A stretch of DNA of 64,000 nt from Anaerolineaceae bacterium (GCA_020634115.1 JACKCH010000011.1:186001-250000), one strand, 5' to 3'; positions 34,065 to 43,088 are shown, counted from the stretch's first letter. Translations and numbers: made by a program. Notes: generated by a model not told the origin, from the sequence alone.

Positions 34065-35348
34065 ATGACCTTGCCCCGTACCTTCTCTATCATTCTCGTC
34101 CTCTTATTGAGCCTCGCCATTGTGCCGGTGATTTCCGCACAGGACGCCGAGTCACCGTACAATTCGATTACCTTCACCGAATCGTATCTGAACCAGAAAC
34201 TGGGCGCTGCCGCCGTGAACACCCCCAATATCAACAGCCTGTATTTTGATCTTCAGCCCGGCCAAGTCACCATCGTGCTTTCGGGTACCAACAATCGGAA
34301 CCGGACTTACACACTCAGCGTTACGATGGTGCCATCGGTGACTAATGGGCAGATCAATTGGACAGTCACGTCTGTCAAGCTCGATAACCTGGTTATTGAT
34401 ATCAGCCGGTTGAACACGCTGAACACGGGCGGTTCAACCGATGCACTGGGGAATTTCTTCAACAGCCAGTCGGGGAACAACCCGGTTGAATCCTTCACCG
34501 TCACCGACAACGACGCGACCCTCACCTGGCTGCGCCAGGATGTAAATGGCCCGGTGGCGAAAATTGTTGACCAATACCTGTATCTGATCTATACGGAAGC
34601 CAAAATCAATCAGCTTCCCTGGGTGGTCAACCCAACGGGCCAGGACATCACCAATATCATGGTAGATCTCCAGCCCGGCCAGGGTGTGATTCATGCTGTC
34701 ACCCAATCCTCCAATCAGAATGCGGCCAATCTGACGTTCTATCTGACTCCCGTTGTCGTCAATGGTCATGTCCAATGGACAACGACGGCAGCGGTTGACA
34801 CGGGTGTCAGCCCGGAGATGCAGGCTGCCCGAACATTCGCCGGGGCATGGGATGCGTTTTTCAGCGCCTGGACTAGTACCAGCAACATGATTGACGCGAC
34901 GATTACCGATAACACCGCGACTTTTGTCTGGGATACATCACAGGAATGGGCGGATCCAACAGTGGTGAGCCGGGGCAATACGACCATTACGGCCAGTGAA
35001 GCCGAATTGAACGACGCCCTCAGCGCAATTATGGACTCCACCGCCAGCAGCCTGAGCGTGGATTTGCAGCCGGGGCAGGTTGTTTTTAGCGGGACATCCA
35101 CCGGCCAGGACGGTACGGTTTACACGCTGATGATGACCTTAGTGCCGCAGTTGGTCAACGGCGATCTTTCCTGGGAGATCACGAACGTCATTGTCAACGG
35201 GACGCCTGTGGATGACCTCGGCGGCAACACCCCGGAGAACGACATCGCGAAGGGCTGGCAACGGGCTTTCTCCAAAGCTGCCAACCAGGGGGCCATCACG
35301 GACATCACCATCACCGACGATTCGATGCGTGTGACAATATCCTACTAA
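34065..35348 (+). CDS. Secreted protein with threefold internal repeat
   Basis: The 427-aa product has a signal peptide (FSIILVLLLSLAIVPVISAQ, cleavage after SAQ likely). The mature protein is three copies of a ~120-residue unit, each with an xLNxxL helix (YLNQKLG, KINQLPW, ELNDALS), the strand ending VDLQPGQ or FDLQPGQ, a TLMMTLVP-like strand and a variable acidic end. I know no function. The repeats suggest a beta-rich lipid-binding or adhesive surface protein. The gene is single, with AAAGGAGA before the ATG. Confidence 0.8.
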   Translation: MTLPRTFSIILVLLLSLAIVPVISAQDAESPYNSITFTESYLNQKLGAAAVNTPNINSLYFDLQPGQVTIVLSGTNNRNRTYTLSVTMVPSVTNGQINWTVTSVKLDNLVIDISRLNTLNTGGSTDALGNFFNSQSGNNPVESFTVTDNDATLTWLRQDVNGPVAKIVDQYLYLIYTEAKINQLPWVVNPTGQDITNIMVDLQPGQGVIHAVTQSSNQNAANLTFYLTPVVVNGHVQWTTTAAVDTGVSPEMQAARTFAGAWDAFFSAWTSTSNMIDATITDNTATFVWDTSQEWADPTVVSRGNTTITASEAELNDALSAIMDSTASSLSVDLQPGQVVFSGTSTGQDGTVYTLMMTLVPQLVNGDLSWEITNVIVNGTPVDDLGGNTPENDIAKGWQRAFSKAANQGAITDITITDDSMRVTISY

Positions 35349-35420
35349 CCGGTCTTCGCCGCACCCGTTTGTTGTCTCTTTCTCACTGCGATTCTCAGAA
35401 GACTGTATGTATCACGCAAC

Positions 35421-35443
35421 GCCCCAGGCCGTAAACCTGGGGC
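35421..35443. terminator. Strong hairpin after the secreted triple-repeat gene
   Basis: GCCCCAGG / CCTGGGGC, 8-bp perfect stem with a 7-nt loop, 72 nt after the stop. No T tract follows. It is the only clear structure in the 329-bp gap before the peptidase gene; I see no gene there. Confidence 0.55.
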
Positions 35444-35677
35444 GAAGTTATATAACAGTGCCATCTGACTATGCCTGTTCCTAAGATACTTGGCGGACAC
35501 AGTACCAATCCCTGTCCGCCAACCCGCTATCGTGTCTGCTCCGCTTTTCTTGTATGATACTATCCAATATGGATCGAATATTCTGTTAGATACTGTGTAT
35601 TTGAGATAAGCGGCTAAGACCCTCTGTCCGCACAAAGTTTCTCCATGCGCTGAGATAAAAAGGATGGTATAGACCCG

Positions 35678-37384
35678 ATGTTTGAGACACTCCCCACTAC
35701 AACCCAGGCCGTGATGGATTGGGAATGGCCGCAGTTTGAAGCGTATTACAACGACCTAGCCGCCCGCCCGCTGACGGCGGAAAATGTTGCGGCGTGGCTG
35801 ACCGACTGGACGCGGTTACTCCGCCTGATTGACGAACGCGGCACGCGGTTAAACGTGGCGACCACATTGGACACCACCGACGAAGCGGCTGTCCAGCGGT
35901 TTCACCACTTCCTGGAAACCATCGCTGAGCCGGTGGAATCCACCGAGCAGACCCTGAAAACGAAACTGCTGGAAAGCGGGTTGCAACCTGCTGGGTTCGC
36001 CATCCCACTGCGGAATATGCGTACCCAGGCGGAACTGTTCCGCGAAGCGAATGTCCCGCTGTTCACGCAGGAGCAGAAACTTATCACGGAATACGACAAG
36101 GTGATCGGCGCGCAGACGATTGAATGGGAAGGCGAAGAAAAAACGCTGCCCCAAATCCGCCCAGTCTACCAGGATGCTGACCGCGACAAACGCGAACGTG
36201 CCTGGCGGCTGGCTTCAGAGCGGCAGTTACAGGATCGGGCGGCGCTCAATGACCTGTGGGGACAGTTCCTGAGTTTGCGGCAGGAAATTTCCGGCAACAC
36301 CGGCCACGCGACTTTCCGGGATTACCGCTGGGAGGCCATGCTGCGTTTTGACTACACCCCGGCGGACTGCAAGACGTTCCACAATGCGATTGAGCAGGTG
36401 GTTGTCCCCGCCGCCAAGCGCATCTACGAGCGCCGCCGCCAGCAGTTGGGCGTGGACACGCTGCGACCCTGGGATTTAAACGTAGACCCGCAGAACCGCC
36501 CGCCGCTGCGCCCGTTCCAGGATGTAGAAGTCCTCAAGAGCAAGGCCGAGGCGATTTTCCGGCAGGTAGACCCGCAGTTAGGTGATTACTTCGCCACCAT
36601 GCGGCGTGAAAATCTGCTCGACCTGGATAATCGCAAGGGCAAAGCGCCCGGCGGCTACCAGACCACCTATTCCCAGATCAAGCGCCCGTTCATTTTCATG
36701 AATGCGGTGGGCCTGCATGACGATGTACAGACGCTGCTGCACGAGGGCGGTCACGCCTTCCACGCCTTCGAGAGTGCGGATCTGCCCTATATCCAGCAGC
36801 AGGAGATTACCTCTGAAATCGCGGAAGTCGCCTCGATGTCTATGGAACTGTTGGCCGCGCCTTACCTGGCCGCTGACCAGGGCGGTTATTACAGCGAGGC
36901 CGACGCTGCCCGCGCCCGTATCGAACACCTGGAAAGTGCCATTCTGTTCTGGCCGTATATGGCAGTGGTGGACGCCTTCCAGCATTGGGTCTACACGCAC
37001 GCCGCCGATGCCGCTGACCCCGCCAACTGTGACGCGAAATGGGCGGAACTGTGGGAACGCTTCATGCCGGGCATGGATTGGAGCGGCCTGGATGCCGCGA
37101 TGATGACCGGCTGGCATCGCAAGCTGCACATCTTCCAGATTCCGTTCTACTATGTGGATTACGGGCTGGCACAGGTGGGGGCGCTCCAGGTGTGGCGCAA
37201 TTCGCTGGCCGACCAGGCCGGGGCGATCCGGCAGTACCGTTCGGGGTTGGCGCTGGGCGGCACGAAACCGCTGCCCCAACTCTTTGCCGCCACCGGGGCG
37301 AAATTCGCCTTCGACGCCGCGACGCTGGGCGAACTGGTGGCGCTGGTTGAAAAGACGATTGCCGAACTGGAGACAGTCGCCTGA
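35678..37384 (+). CDS. M3-family metallopeptidase (oligoendopeptidase F-like)
   Basis: The 568-aa, mostly helical protein has the zinc motif HEGGHAFHAFES (HExxH) near residue 350 and the third-ligand region TSEIAEVASMSMELL about 25 residues later, as in family M3. These cytosolic enzymes cleave short peptides inside a closed clam-shell cavity and recycle amino acids. Length is normal. No signal peptide is present. It is preceded by AAGGATGG and followed by an extragenic palindrome, so it is probably monocistronic. Confidence 0.92.
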   Translation: MFETLPTTTQAVMDWEWPQFEAYYNDLAARPLTAENVAAWLTDWTRLLRLIDERGTRLNVATTLDTTDEAAVQRFHHFLETIAEPVESTEQTLKTKLLESGLQPAGFAIPLRNMRTQAELFREANVPLFTQEQKLITEYDKVIGAQTIEWEGEEKTLPQIRPVYQDADRDKRERAWRLASERQLQDRAALNDLWGQFLSLRQEISGNTGHATFRDYRWEAMLRFDYTPADCKTFHNAIEQVVVPAAKRIYERRRQQLGVDTLRPWDLNVDPQNRPPLRPFQDVEVLKSKAEAIFRQVDPQLGDYFATMRRENLLDLDNRKGKAPGGYQTTYSQIKRPFIFMNAVGLHDDVQTLLHEGGHAFHAFESADLPYIQQQEITSEIAEVASMSMELLAAPYLAADQGGYYSEADAARARIEHLESAILFWPYMAVVDAFQHWVYTHAADAADPANCDAKWAELWERFMPGMDWSGLDAAMMTGWHRKLHIFQIPFYYVDYGLAQVGALQVWRNSLADQAGAIRQYRSGLALGGTKPLPQLFAATGAKFAFDAATLGELVALVEKTIAELETVA

Positions 37385-37413
37385 GTCGGTTTCCATAAGC
37401 TGTAATTGACGGG

Positions 37414-37433
37414 GGGCATGAGACATCATGCCC
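37414..37433. repeat. Extragenic palindrome after the M3 peptidase gene
   Basis: GGGCATGA / TCATGCCC, 8-bp perfect stem with a 4-nt loop, 29 nt after the stop. It is of the same type as those after leuS and the nucleotidyltransferase gene. Confidence 0.7.
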
Positions 37434-37469
37434 TCTTGTATTTTCTACCCTGCCATCATTCCTCCCCAC

Positions 37470-37508
37470 GAACCAATTGCAGCGCCGTCCCATCCCCGAT
37501 AAGATTAA
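37470..37508 (+). promoter_or_regulatory. Duplicated promoter cassette, copy 1
   Basis: TTGCAG (37477-37482), 17-bp spacer, TAAGAT (37500-37505). The whole ~38-nt block recurs with one mismatch at 39091-39129. It is located 34 nt before the membrane-protein gene. Confidence 0.7.
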
Positions 37509-37538
37509 GGAACACATATCAAGGATGGTCGCACACGA

Positions 37539-39092
37539 ATGTCCACAGCCAATTTACAACACCCCCCAGTTCCCTCACAAAAGTCCGTTTTTCCGCGCTG
37601 GCTGCTGATGCTGCTGGTTGGCCTCGCGCCGGTTCTCGTGACGGGGCTGCTGATGCTGCTATTCCAGCTTGACCTGGGACGTTTTATCCCCCGCGTCTGG
37701 AACGACCAGGTCTATTACTGGAGCCAGATTAACACCTTTCGCGCGGTCGGTTTCGACGGTGGTTACTACACCATCCGGGAAGTCCCCGCCGCTGTGTCGT
37801 TTTTTCACTTTGGTGCGTGGGGATTCACGTATCCGGCGCTGGTCGGCAGCGTCGCCCGCCTGACCGGCTGGCAAATGAATACCCCGGTGATTCTGAACGG
37901 CGTGCTGCTGACGCTGAGTCTCTGGGGATTTCTGGCCGTTTCGCGGTTTGACCGCCGCCAGATCGTTTTCACCCTGCTGGCCGTCCTGAGCGTGACCCCG
38001 GTACTGTTTTTTATCCCCACCGTTTCCCAGGAAAGTTTTCACCAGAGCGTCGCCATCCTGCTCGCCGCGTTGGTGCTGGCCTTGTTCCGCCGGGAGCGCC
38101 CCTGGCCGGTGGGCTATAGCATCCTGTTTCTGGTGATCTTCAGCGGGGTGGTGCTGGTACGCCTCTCCTGGGCCTACCTCGTGCTGCCGGTGCTGCTGCT
38201 GGCCTTTCGCCGTTGGTCAGTCCCCCGGCTGTTGGTGCTGCTCGTCGGGGTAGGCGTCTGGGCGGTGGCGCTCGTCCTATTTTTCCAGATGACCAGCGCC
38301 CCGGCGGCCAGTTCGATGTTTAAGAGCATTACGGATGCAGTGAGCCGATTTGGGAACAATCTCGTGGCGCTGTTGACTCCCAAAACATTCCTGGCTCCGT
38401 TTTCCGACATCTTCCTGACCATCCAGTATGGGCTGGCACTGGTGCTGGTGAGCCGGGAGGCCATCAAACCCTTCCGCCACCGGTCACGGGCCACCATCCG
38501 GCGTCAGTTAGCCGAACCGGCCAATTGGGAGATGCCGTTTCATGTGGTTAACCTGGGCGGGCTGCTGCTGTTGGCGCTGACGTTATACATCACCGGCGGC
38601 TATTACCGCGTGTTTGCGCCCCATCTGCTGCTGACGCTGCTGGTACTGGTCGGGTTTCGCCGCTATCGAATCGCGTCCCTGGTGATGTTCGTCAGCCTGA
38701 TCGGCGCGATTCTCTTTTTCCAGGATTACGGGCGCTTCATTCCGCATAATTTCGAGGGACCCCGGGAGGGCGAAACGGAGACGCTGCGCACGACCTTCAG
38801 CCAGACTGTCATCTACCATGCGGACGCGCTCACGCCCTGGTGCAATACAGTGCTGCTGCCGGTTGACCTTTTAGCCGACCCGACGCTGTTTATGCCGGAG
38901 GGTATCGGGGTGTCCTTCTTCTTTTCCGGGTACGGACTCCAGTTCCCCCTGCACTCGCAATATCTACTGTTGGACGCGGAAACCGACGCCCGGCTGCGCG
39001 ACCAGCTGCACGTTGAAACCCTGGCCGAACTGGGAGTCGGGACACTCTATCGCAACCTGGACGCCGACTGTCCACCGAACGAATCGCCATGA
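37539..39092 (+). CDS. Polytopic membrane protein, GT-C glycosyltransferase-like
   Basis: The 517-aa product has about eleven hydrophobic helices. The first outside loop holds an acidic motif (VWNDQVYYWSQ) followed by GGYYTIREVPAA, the arrangement of membrane GT-C enzymes that use lipid-linked sugars. The C-terminal ~90 residues are soluble and contain three Cys. I did not find a decisive family signature, so glycosyltransferase is inference. Its promoter is duplicated in front of the TIR-NACHT gene, so the two may be co-regulated. Confidence 0.7.
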   Translation: MSTANLQHPPVPSQKSVFPRWLLMLLVGLAPVLVTGLLMLLFQLDLGRFIPRVWNDQVYYWSQINTFRAVGFDGGYYTIREVPAAVSFFHFGAWGFTYPALVGSVARLTGWQMNTPVILNGVLLTLSLWGFLAVSRFDRRQIVFTLLAVLSVTPVLFFIPTVSQESFHQSVAILLAALVLALFRRERPWPVGYSILFLVIFSGVVLVRLSWAYLVLPVLLLAFRRWSVPRLLVLLVGVGVWAVALVLFFQMTSAPAASSMFKSITDAVSRFGNNLVALLTPKTFLAPFSDIFLTIQYGLALVLVSREAIKPFRHRSRATIRRQLAEPANWEMPFHVVNLGGLLLLALTLYITGGYYRVFAPHLLLTLLVLVGFRRYRIASLVMFVSLIGAILFFQDYGRFIPHNFEGPREGETETLRTTFSQTVIYHADALTPWCNTVLLPVDLLADPTLFMPEGIGVSFFFSGYGLQFPLHSQYLLLDAETDARLRDQLHVETLAELGVGTLYRNLDADCPPNESP

Positions 39093-39129
39093 ACCGATTG
39101 CAGCGCCGTCCCATCCCCGATAAGATTAG
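39091..39129 (+). promoter_or_regulatory. Duplicated promoter cassette, copy 2
   Basis: TTGCAG (39098-39103), 17-bp spacer, TAAGAT (39121-39126), nearly identical to the block at 37470. It overlaps the stop codon of the membrane-protein gene and lies 33 nt before the TIR-NACHT start. Confidence 0.7.
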
Positions 39130-39158
39130 GCTGACACGACATACCCCAGGACGACAGC

Positions 39159-40991
39159 ATGGATTACGACGCCTTTATCAGTTACGCGCGGGATGATGGG
39201 CAAGACCGCGCCGAGAAACTCAAAGCCGACCTGGAAGCGCGAGGCTACCAGGTCTATCTTGACCTCTATGAGAATGAACCGGGTATCGAGTGGTGGGGAC
39301 GCATTGAGGACGCCATCACTCGATCACGGGCGCTGCTGTTCATCATCACCGAACGCAGCGTGGCGTCCGCCGTTTGCAAACGCGAGTGGCAGACCGCCGC
39401 CGACCACAGCCTGCCGCTGCTGCCGATTAAGGTGGTAGATCGGCGCGGGAAGATCATCCCAGACAGTGACATCCCCGACCATATCGGCAAACTGCACTAC
39501 ATTGATACGACGCGGGAATGGGATGCAGGCGTTACCCTGATTGACGGCCTGCTGACGCGCTACGCCTACCTCGCGGATTTAGGGCGGGTCTTGCAGACCG
39601 AAATTGACCGCAGCACCGCCACGCGCTACATCGAAATCCTGAGCCAATCCAAGCCGGACGCCGTAAAAGCCAAGACGATGCGCCGCCAGTTCCGTATCGC
39701 TACGGTGCATGACCGCCCCACTGCCAAAGCGCAGTCCTTCGAGACATTCGACGTTGCCTGGGCCGCCCACCCCAACGGCCTACTGCTGCTGGGCGACCCC
39801 GGCGCGGGCAAAACGACCACCCTCCTGCATCAGGCACAGAGTCTCATCGGCGCGTACCTGGCGGACCGCAACCAACCGGTGCCAGTCTATGACCGCATCA
39901 CGGCCTGGAATCCCGACGACAATCTGCCGCTGGACGACTGGCTGGTGGCCGCCAATGACCTCCCGCCCGATATGAAAAACGTGATGGGTGTAGGCCGGGC
40001 GATCCTGATTCTGGACGGCCTGGACGAATTGGGTAGATTACGTGAGATCCGTCGAGAAAAGAAAGACCCTGAAACGGGTAATCCAATTGTGGAGGTTATA
40101 ACTTACGACCCACGCAAGCGCTTCATCGCCCGCGCCCAGGAGATGATTGACCGGGGTAACCGGGTGCTGATGACCTGCCGCGTGAAGGATTACGCCGAAA
40201 TCGGCGAACAGTTAGAGGGCATTGGCGCGGTGGTGCTGCAAGACCTCACCGACACACAGATTGACGGCTACCTGGGCGACGTACCCACCGTACAGAAAGC
40301 CGTTGAGAACGACGCCGCCCTGCGCGAAATCTGCCGTTCGCCGCTGCTGCTGAGTCTGATCGCCTTCGGCTACCGCGATGCCCCCGCCGACCTGCAAGGG
40401 CTGGGCAGCCTGAAGGAAGGGGCGCTGCGCGACGCAATTTTCGGGCGATACATCGAAACCAGCTACAACTACGAAGCCCGCCGCCGCGTTGACCGGGGCG
40501 AAACGATGCCCTTCACGCTGGAGAAAATGCTGGAAGTCCTGGGCCACGCCGCCATGATTAACGCCAGTGAGGAGCGGCGAGATGATGGGGGTGGAGAGTA
40601 TGGTTTAGGAAGTGGTATTACTGAAAATGTACTGGTGTACTACGATTTCACCGATCGCCTGAAAATAGTTGAAATTGACACTTTTTGCGCTCTGGCATGC
40701 AATCTGCACATCCTCTACCGGCGTGACGACGAGACGCACGGTTTTCTCCACCTGCTGCTGCGCGACCACCTGGCTTATGCCTATAGCATGACCCACCTTC
40801 AGGATGCGGATATTTATGTTAAACGTATGTGGCACCCTTCCCCAGCGAAAGCACTAGGCGGCCTGGGCGATGCCCGCGCCGTTGATCCCCTCATCGCCGC
40901 CCTGGCGGACACAGATTGGAATGTTCGCAGTGCCGCCACCGAGGCGTTGGGCGAGTTGGGCGATGCCCGCGTTCCGATGCCCTGGCGTTGA
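39159..40991 (+). CDS. TIR - NACHT NTPase protein with truncated HEAT tail
   Basis: The 610-aa product has a TIR domain at ~1-125 (YDAFISYARDDG, IEWWGRIEDAI, SAVCKREWQTA with the catalytic-position Glu), then a NACHT-type NTPase with Walker A GDPGAGKTTT near 212 and Walker B ILILDGLDELG near 285, and an Arg-containing sensor (VLMTCRVKDYAE). Two HEAT-like units follow (GDARAVDPLIAAL, VRSAATEALGELGDAR) before an early stop. This is the layout of bacterial NLR-like immune receptors: ligand binding to the repeats releases the NTPase to cluster TIR domains. HEAT sequence continues out of frame downstream, so the sensor end is broken here. Confidence 0.88.
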   Translation: MDYDAFISYARDDGQDRAEKLKADLEARGYQVYLDLYENEPGIEWWGRIEDAITRSRALLFIITERSVASAVCKREWQTAADHSLPLLPIKVVDRRGKIIPDSDIPDHIGKLHYIDTTREWDAGVTLIDGLLTRYAYLADLGRVLQTEIDRSTATRYIEILSQSKPDAVKAKTMRRQFRIATVHDRPTAKAQSFETFDVAWAAHPNGLLLLGDPGAGKTTTLLHQAQSLIGAYLADRNQPVPVYDRITAWNPDDNLPLDDWLVAANDLPPDMKNVMGVGRAILILDGLDELGRLREIRREKKDPETGNPIVEVITYDPRKRFIARAQEMIDRGNRVLMTCRVKDYAEIGEQLEGIGAVVLQDLTDTQIDGYLGDVPTVQKAVENDAALREICRSPLLLSLIAFGYRDAPADLQGLGSLKEGALRDAIFGRYIETSYNYEARRRVDRGETMPFTLEKMLEVLGHAAMINASEERRDDGGGEYGLGSGITENVLVYYDFTDRLKIVEIDTFCALACNLHILYRRDDETHGFLHLLLRDHLAYAYSMTHLQDADIYVKRMWHPSPAKALGGLGDARAVDPLIAALADTDWNVRSAATEALGELGDARVPMPWR

Positions 40992-41278
40992 CTCCCGCGC
41001 CCCTCATCGCCGCCCTGGCGGACACAGCGGATCGTTGGGGAGTTGGGCGATGTTCGTGCGCTGTGCCGCCATCATGGCGTTGGGTGTTGGGTTCGCAGGC
41101 CGCCCGTGCCTTGACGCCTAGGTGCTTCGTGCCTGCCCTCATTGAACGGTTGGCGGATACGGAAGGAGTGATATGGCATGTCTGCGACGAGGCTGCCATT
41201 GTCCTGCGACACATCGGCACACCGGAGGCGGTGGCGGCGGTGGAAGAATGGAAGCGGAATGGCCGAGGGCGGGGGTAG
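40992..41278 (+). pseudogene. Frameshifted HEAT-repeat remainder of the TIR-NACHT gene
   Basis: After the stop, HEAT-type peptide sequence continues in other frames: APLIAALADTAD, then an intermediate part in a third frame, then a typical final repeat VCDEAAIVLRHIGTPEAV and EEWKRNG. The block CCCCTCATCGCCGCCCTGG occurs at 40887 and again at 41000, a distance of 113 bp that is not a multiple of three. At least two frame changes are needed to restore one protein. Assembly error is an alternative. Confidence 0.7.
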
Positions 41279-41297
41279 CGCCGGGGGGTGAAGCGGG

Positions 41298-41432
41298 CAA
41301 CCCCTCCCCAGCCCTCCTTCGAGGGGACGTAGGTCTCCCGTCTCAGTCGCCGCAAACAGGGCGGGGACTGGTCAAGCAGGACAAACAAGTCGCCCCCGCT
41401 GGCGGTGACCGAAGGAAAGATTTGGAGGGCGT
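41298..41432 (+). repeat. Dispersed GC-rich repeat, copy 4 (long form, degenerate end)
   Basis: It shares the GGGGACGTAGGTCTCCCGTC block with the copy near 6657 and the ACAAGTC core with all copies. The right end is eroded. It lies between the decayed HEAT tail and the exopolysaccharide operon. Confidence 0.72.
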
Positions 41433-41552
41433 AAAGAATCCCCCCCTCACCGTAGCCCAGCCGTTGCTGAACCGCCCTTCAGGAATCCCCGCGACGTGGT
41501 ACAATGACGCCGTTTGACAGACTGAACAGCCCTGTACCCAGGAGCTTTGTGC

Positions 41553-42209
41553 ATGAACCTTGTTGAATATGGCCGTATCCTGCTGCGCCGGGGATGGATT
41601 ATCCTGCTGTTGGCCGTCCTCACCGCCGGGGCCGCCTATGTCCTCAGCAGCCGGGAAACCCCGGTCTACCGCTCCACCGTCAAAGTGCTGGTCGTGCCAG
41701 CCCGTACCGATAACGGATTGACGCTGGCGAGCAAATCGCAACTTAACCAGTTCAAAGAGTATCTGGATAGCAGCCTGATTGCCCGCCAGGTGATTGACAA
41801 GCTGCAACTCGATATGACCCCGGATGCACTGATGGGGAATGTCACCATCGCCGCCGACGATCTGAGCCTCCTGCTCCAGATTGACGTGGACTTGCCGGAC
41901 GGTGAAATCGCCAACCGCGTCGCCCGCGCCTGGGGCGAAGAACTGGTCATCTACCGCAACGAAGAGAACCAGAAGAACCGCCGCGAAGACCGGGTAGATG
42001 CCCGCCTGCAAGATGACCCGCGTTACAGCCTGCTGCGTCCGCGCCCCGCCATCAATGCGGCAGCGGGCGGTGTGCTGGGGCTGCTGCTGGGCGGCGTGAT
42101 CGTCTTTGTCTTGGAATTTCTGGAAAGCAGCGTCATCCGCCACCGCGACGACGTGGAACGGACGCTGGAACTGCCCTTGCTGGCGGCCATCCCGGATACT
42201 GAAGGATAG
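41553..42209 (+). CDS. Wzz/YveK-type polysaccharide chain-length regulator
   Basis: The product has 218 aa from ATG 41553 (AGGAG 8 nt upstream). Topology is that of Wzz/CapA proteins: an N-terminal membrane helix (WIILLLAVLTAGAAYVL), an extracytoplasmic domain, and a second helix near the end (AAAGGVLGLLLGGVIVFVLEF). Such proteins set exopolysaccharide length and activate the partner BY-kinase, whose gene follows 3 nt later. First gene of a four-gene operon. Confidence 0.88.
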   Translation: MNLVEYGRILLRRGWIILLLAVLTAGAAYVLSSRETPVYRSTVKVLVVPARTDNGLTLASKSQLNQFKEYLDSSLIARQVIDKLQLDMTPDALMGNVTIAADDLSLLLQIDVDLPDGEIANRVARAWGEELVIYRNEENQKNRREDRVDARLQDDPRYSLLRPRPAINAAAGGVLGLLLGGVIVFVLEFLESSVIRHRDDVERTLELPLLAAIPDTEG

Positions 42210-42212
42210 AAC

Positions 42213-42872
42213 ATGGCAAACCCGACTCTCATTACCCTGACGAACCCCCGCGCGGCGGCGGCGGAAGCCTTCCGTTCGCTGCGAACCAACCTGATGTTCA
42301 GCAGTGTCGAGAACCCGATTCACACCCTGCTGGTGACTTCCGCCCACGACAGTGAAGAAAAAAGTCGGTTGCTGGCGAATCTCGCCGTGACCTTCGCACA
42401 GAGCGGCAACAAGACGATTCTGGTGGATGCCGACATGCGGAAACCGTCACAGCACACCATCTGGGGTATCCCCAACGAACGCGGCCTGACGACGATGCTG
42501 CTGGAAGACGCCGCGCTCTCGACACCCCCCCTAATGGAAACCAGTGTGGAAAATCTGCAAGTTCTCCCGTCCGGGCCGCTGCCGCCCAACCCAGCCGATG
42601 TCCTCAGCAGCCGCCGCATGGATGAGGTGATTGGCGTCCTCAAAGCCCGCACCAACTACATCCTGTTCGACAGCCCGCCAGTCCTGGCCGCCACCGACGC
42701 CGCCTTGCTCGGCTCGAAGCTGGACGCCGCGCTGCTGGTGATTCGCGCCGGGCATACCCGCCGGGATCATGCCGCCCGCGCCCGTGAAGCGTTGGAGCGG
42801 GTGCATGTGCGTATCGTCGGGGCCGTCCTGAGCAACGCGCCACGCCAGAACAGCGGCGGATATTACGGATAA
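42213..42872 (+). CDS. BY-kinase-like (CpsD/CapB) protein with degenerate Walker A
   Basis: The 219-aa product matches bacterial tyrosine kinases of exopolysaccharide export: EAFRSLRTNLMFSS at the start, Walker A' ILVDADMRKPS, Walker B LFDSPPVLAATDAAL, and a short Tyr-containing tail (GGYYG). Walker A reads SAHDSEEKS: Lys and Ser are kept but the Gly residues of the usual PGEGKS are gone. ATP binding may be weak or changed. It is directly coupled to the Wzz-like gene. Confidence 0.85.
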   Translation: MANPTLITLTNPRAAAAEAFRSLRTNLMFSSVENPIHTLLVTSAHDSEEKSRLLANLAVTFAQSGNKTILVDADMRKPSQHTIWGIPNERGLTTMLLEDAALSTPPLMETSVENLQVLPSGPLPPNPADVLSSRRMDEVIGVLKARTNYILFDSPPVLAATDAALLGSKLDAALLVIRAGHTRRDHAARAREALERVHVRIVGAVLSNAPRQNSGGYYG

Positions 42873-42879
42873 ACAACCT

Positions 42880-43068
42880 TTGCCGCGTGACGAACTGCCA
42901 AACGACCCGGATGCGCTTGCCAGATGGGAGAAATTGCCTCACAATGAACCATCAAGGGATGCGCTGCCGCCCGCTGCCGGGGGAACCCGCTGGACACGTG
43001 GGCTGCTGTTGCTCCTGTTCGTCCTGGTTGTCCTCGGCCTGCTGCTCAAGGGTGGCGCGGGTCAGTAG
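42880..43068 (+). CDS. Small single-helix membrane protein
   Basis: The 62-aa product has a polar N-terminus and a C-terminal membrane helix (GLLLLLFVLVVLGLLLKGG). The start is TTG, 7 nt after the stop of the BY-kinase gene, and the next gene follows after 20 nt, so the position inside the operon is the main support. It is probably a tail-anchored accessory of the export machinery. Confidence 0.6.
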   Translation: MPRDELPNDPDALARWEKLPHNEPSRDALPPAAGGTRWTRGLLLLLFVLVVLGLLLKGGAGQ

Positions 43069-43088
43069 TTCACGGAGAGAGCCATTTT

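Noticed and set aside
35345..35635. 96-codon minus-strand frame in the gap before the M3 peptidase
   Set aside because: No ribosome site, no hydrophobic or domain pattern, and it covers a hairpin and the probable promoter region.
41041..41121. Separate small gene in the shifted HEAT region
   Set aside because: The peptide is a frame fragment of HEAT repeats and makes sense only as part of the decayed TIR-NACHT tail.
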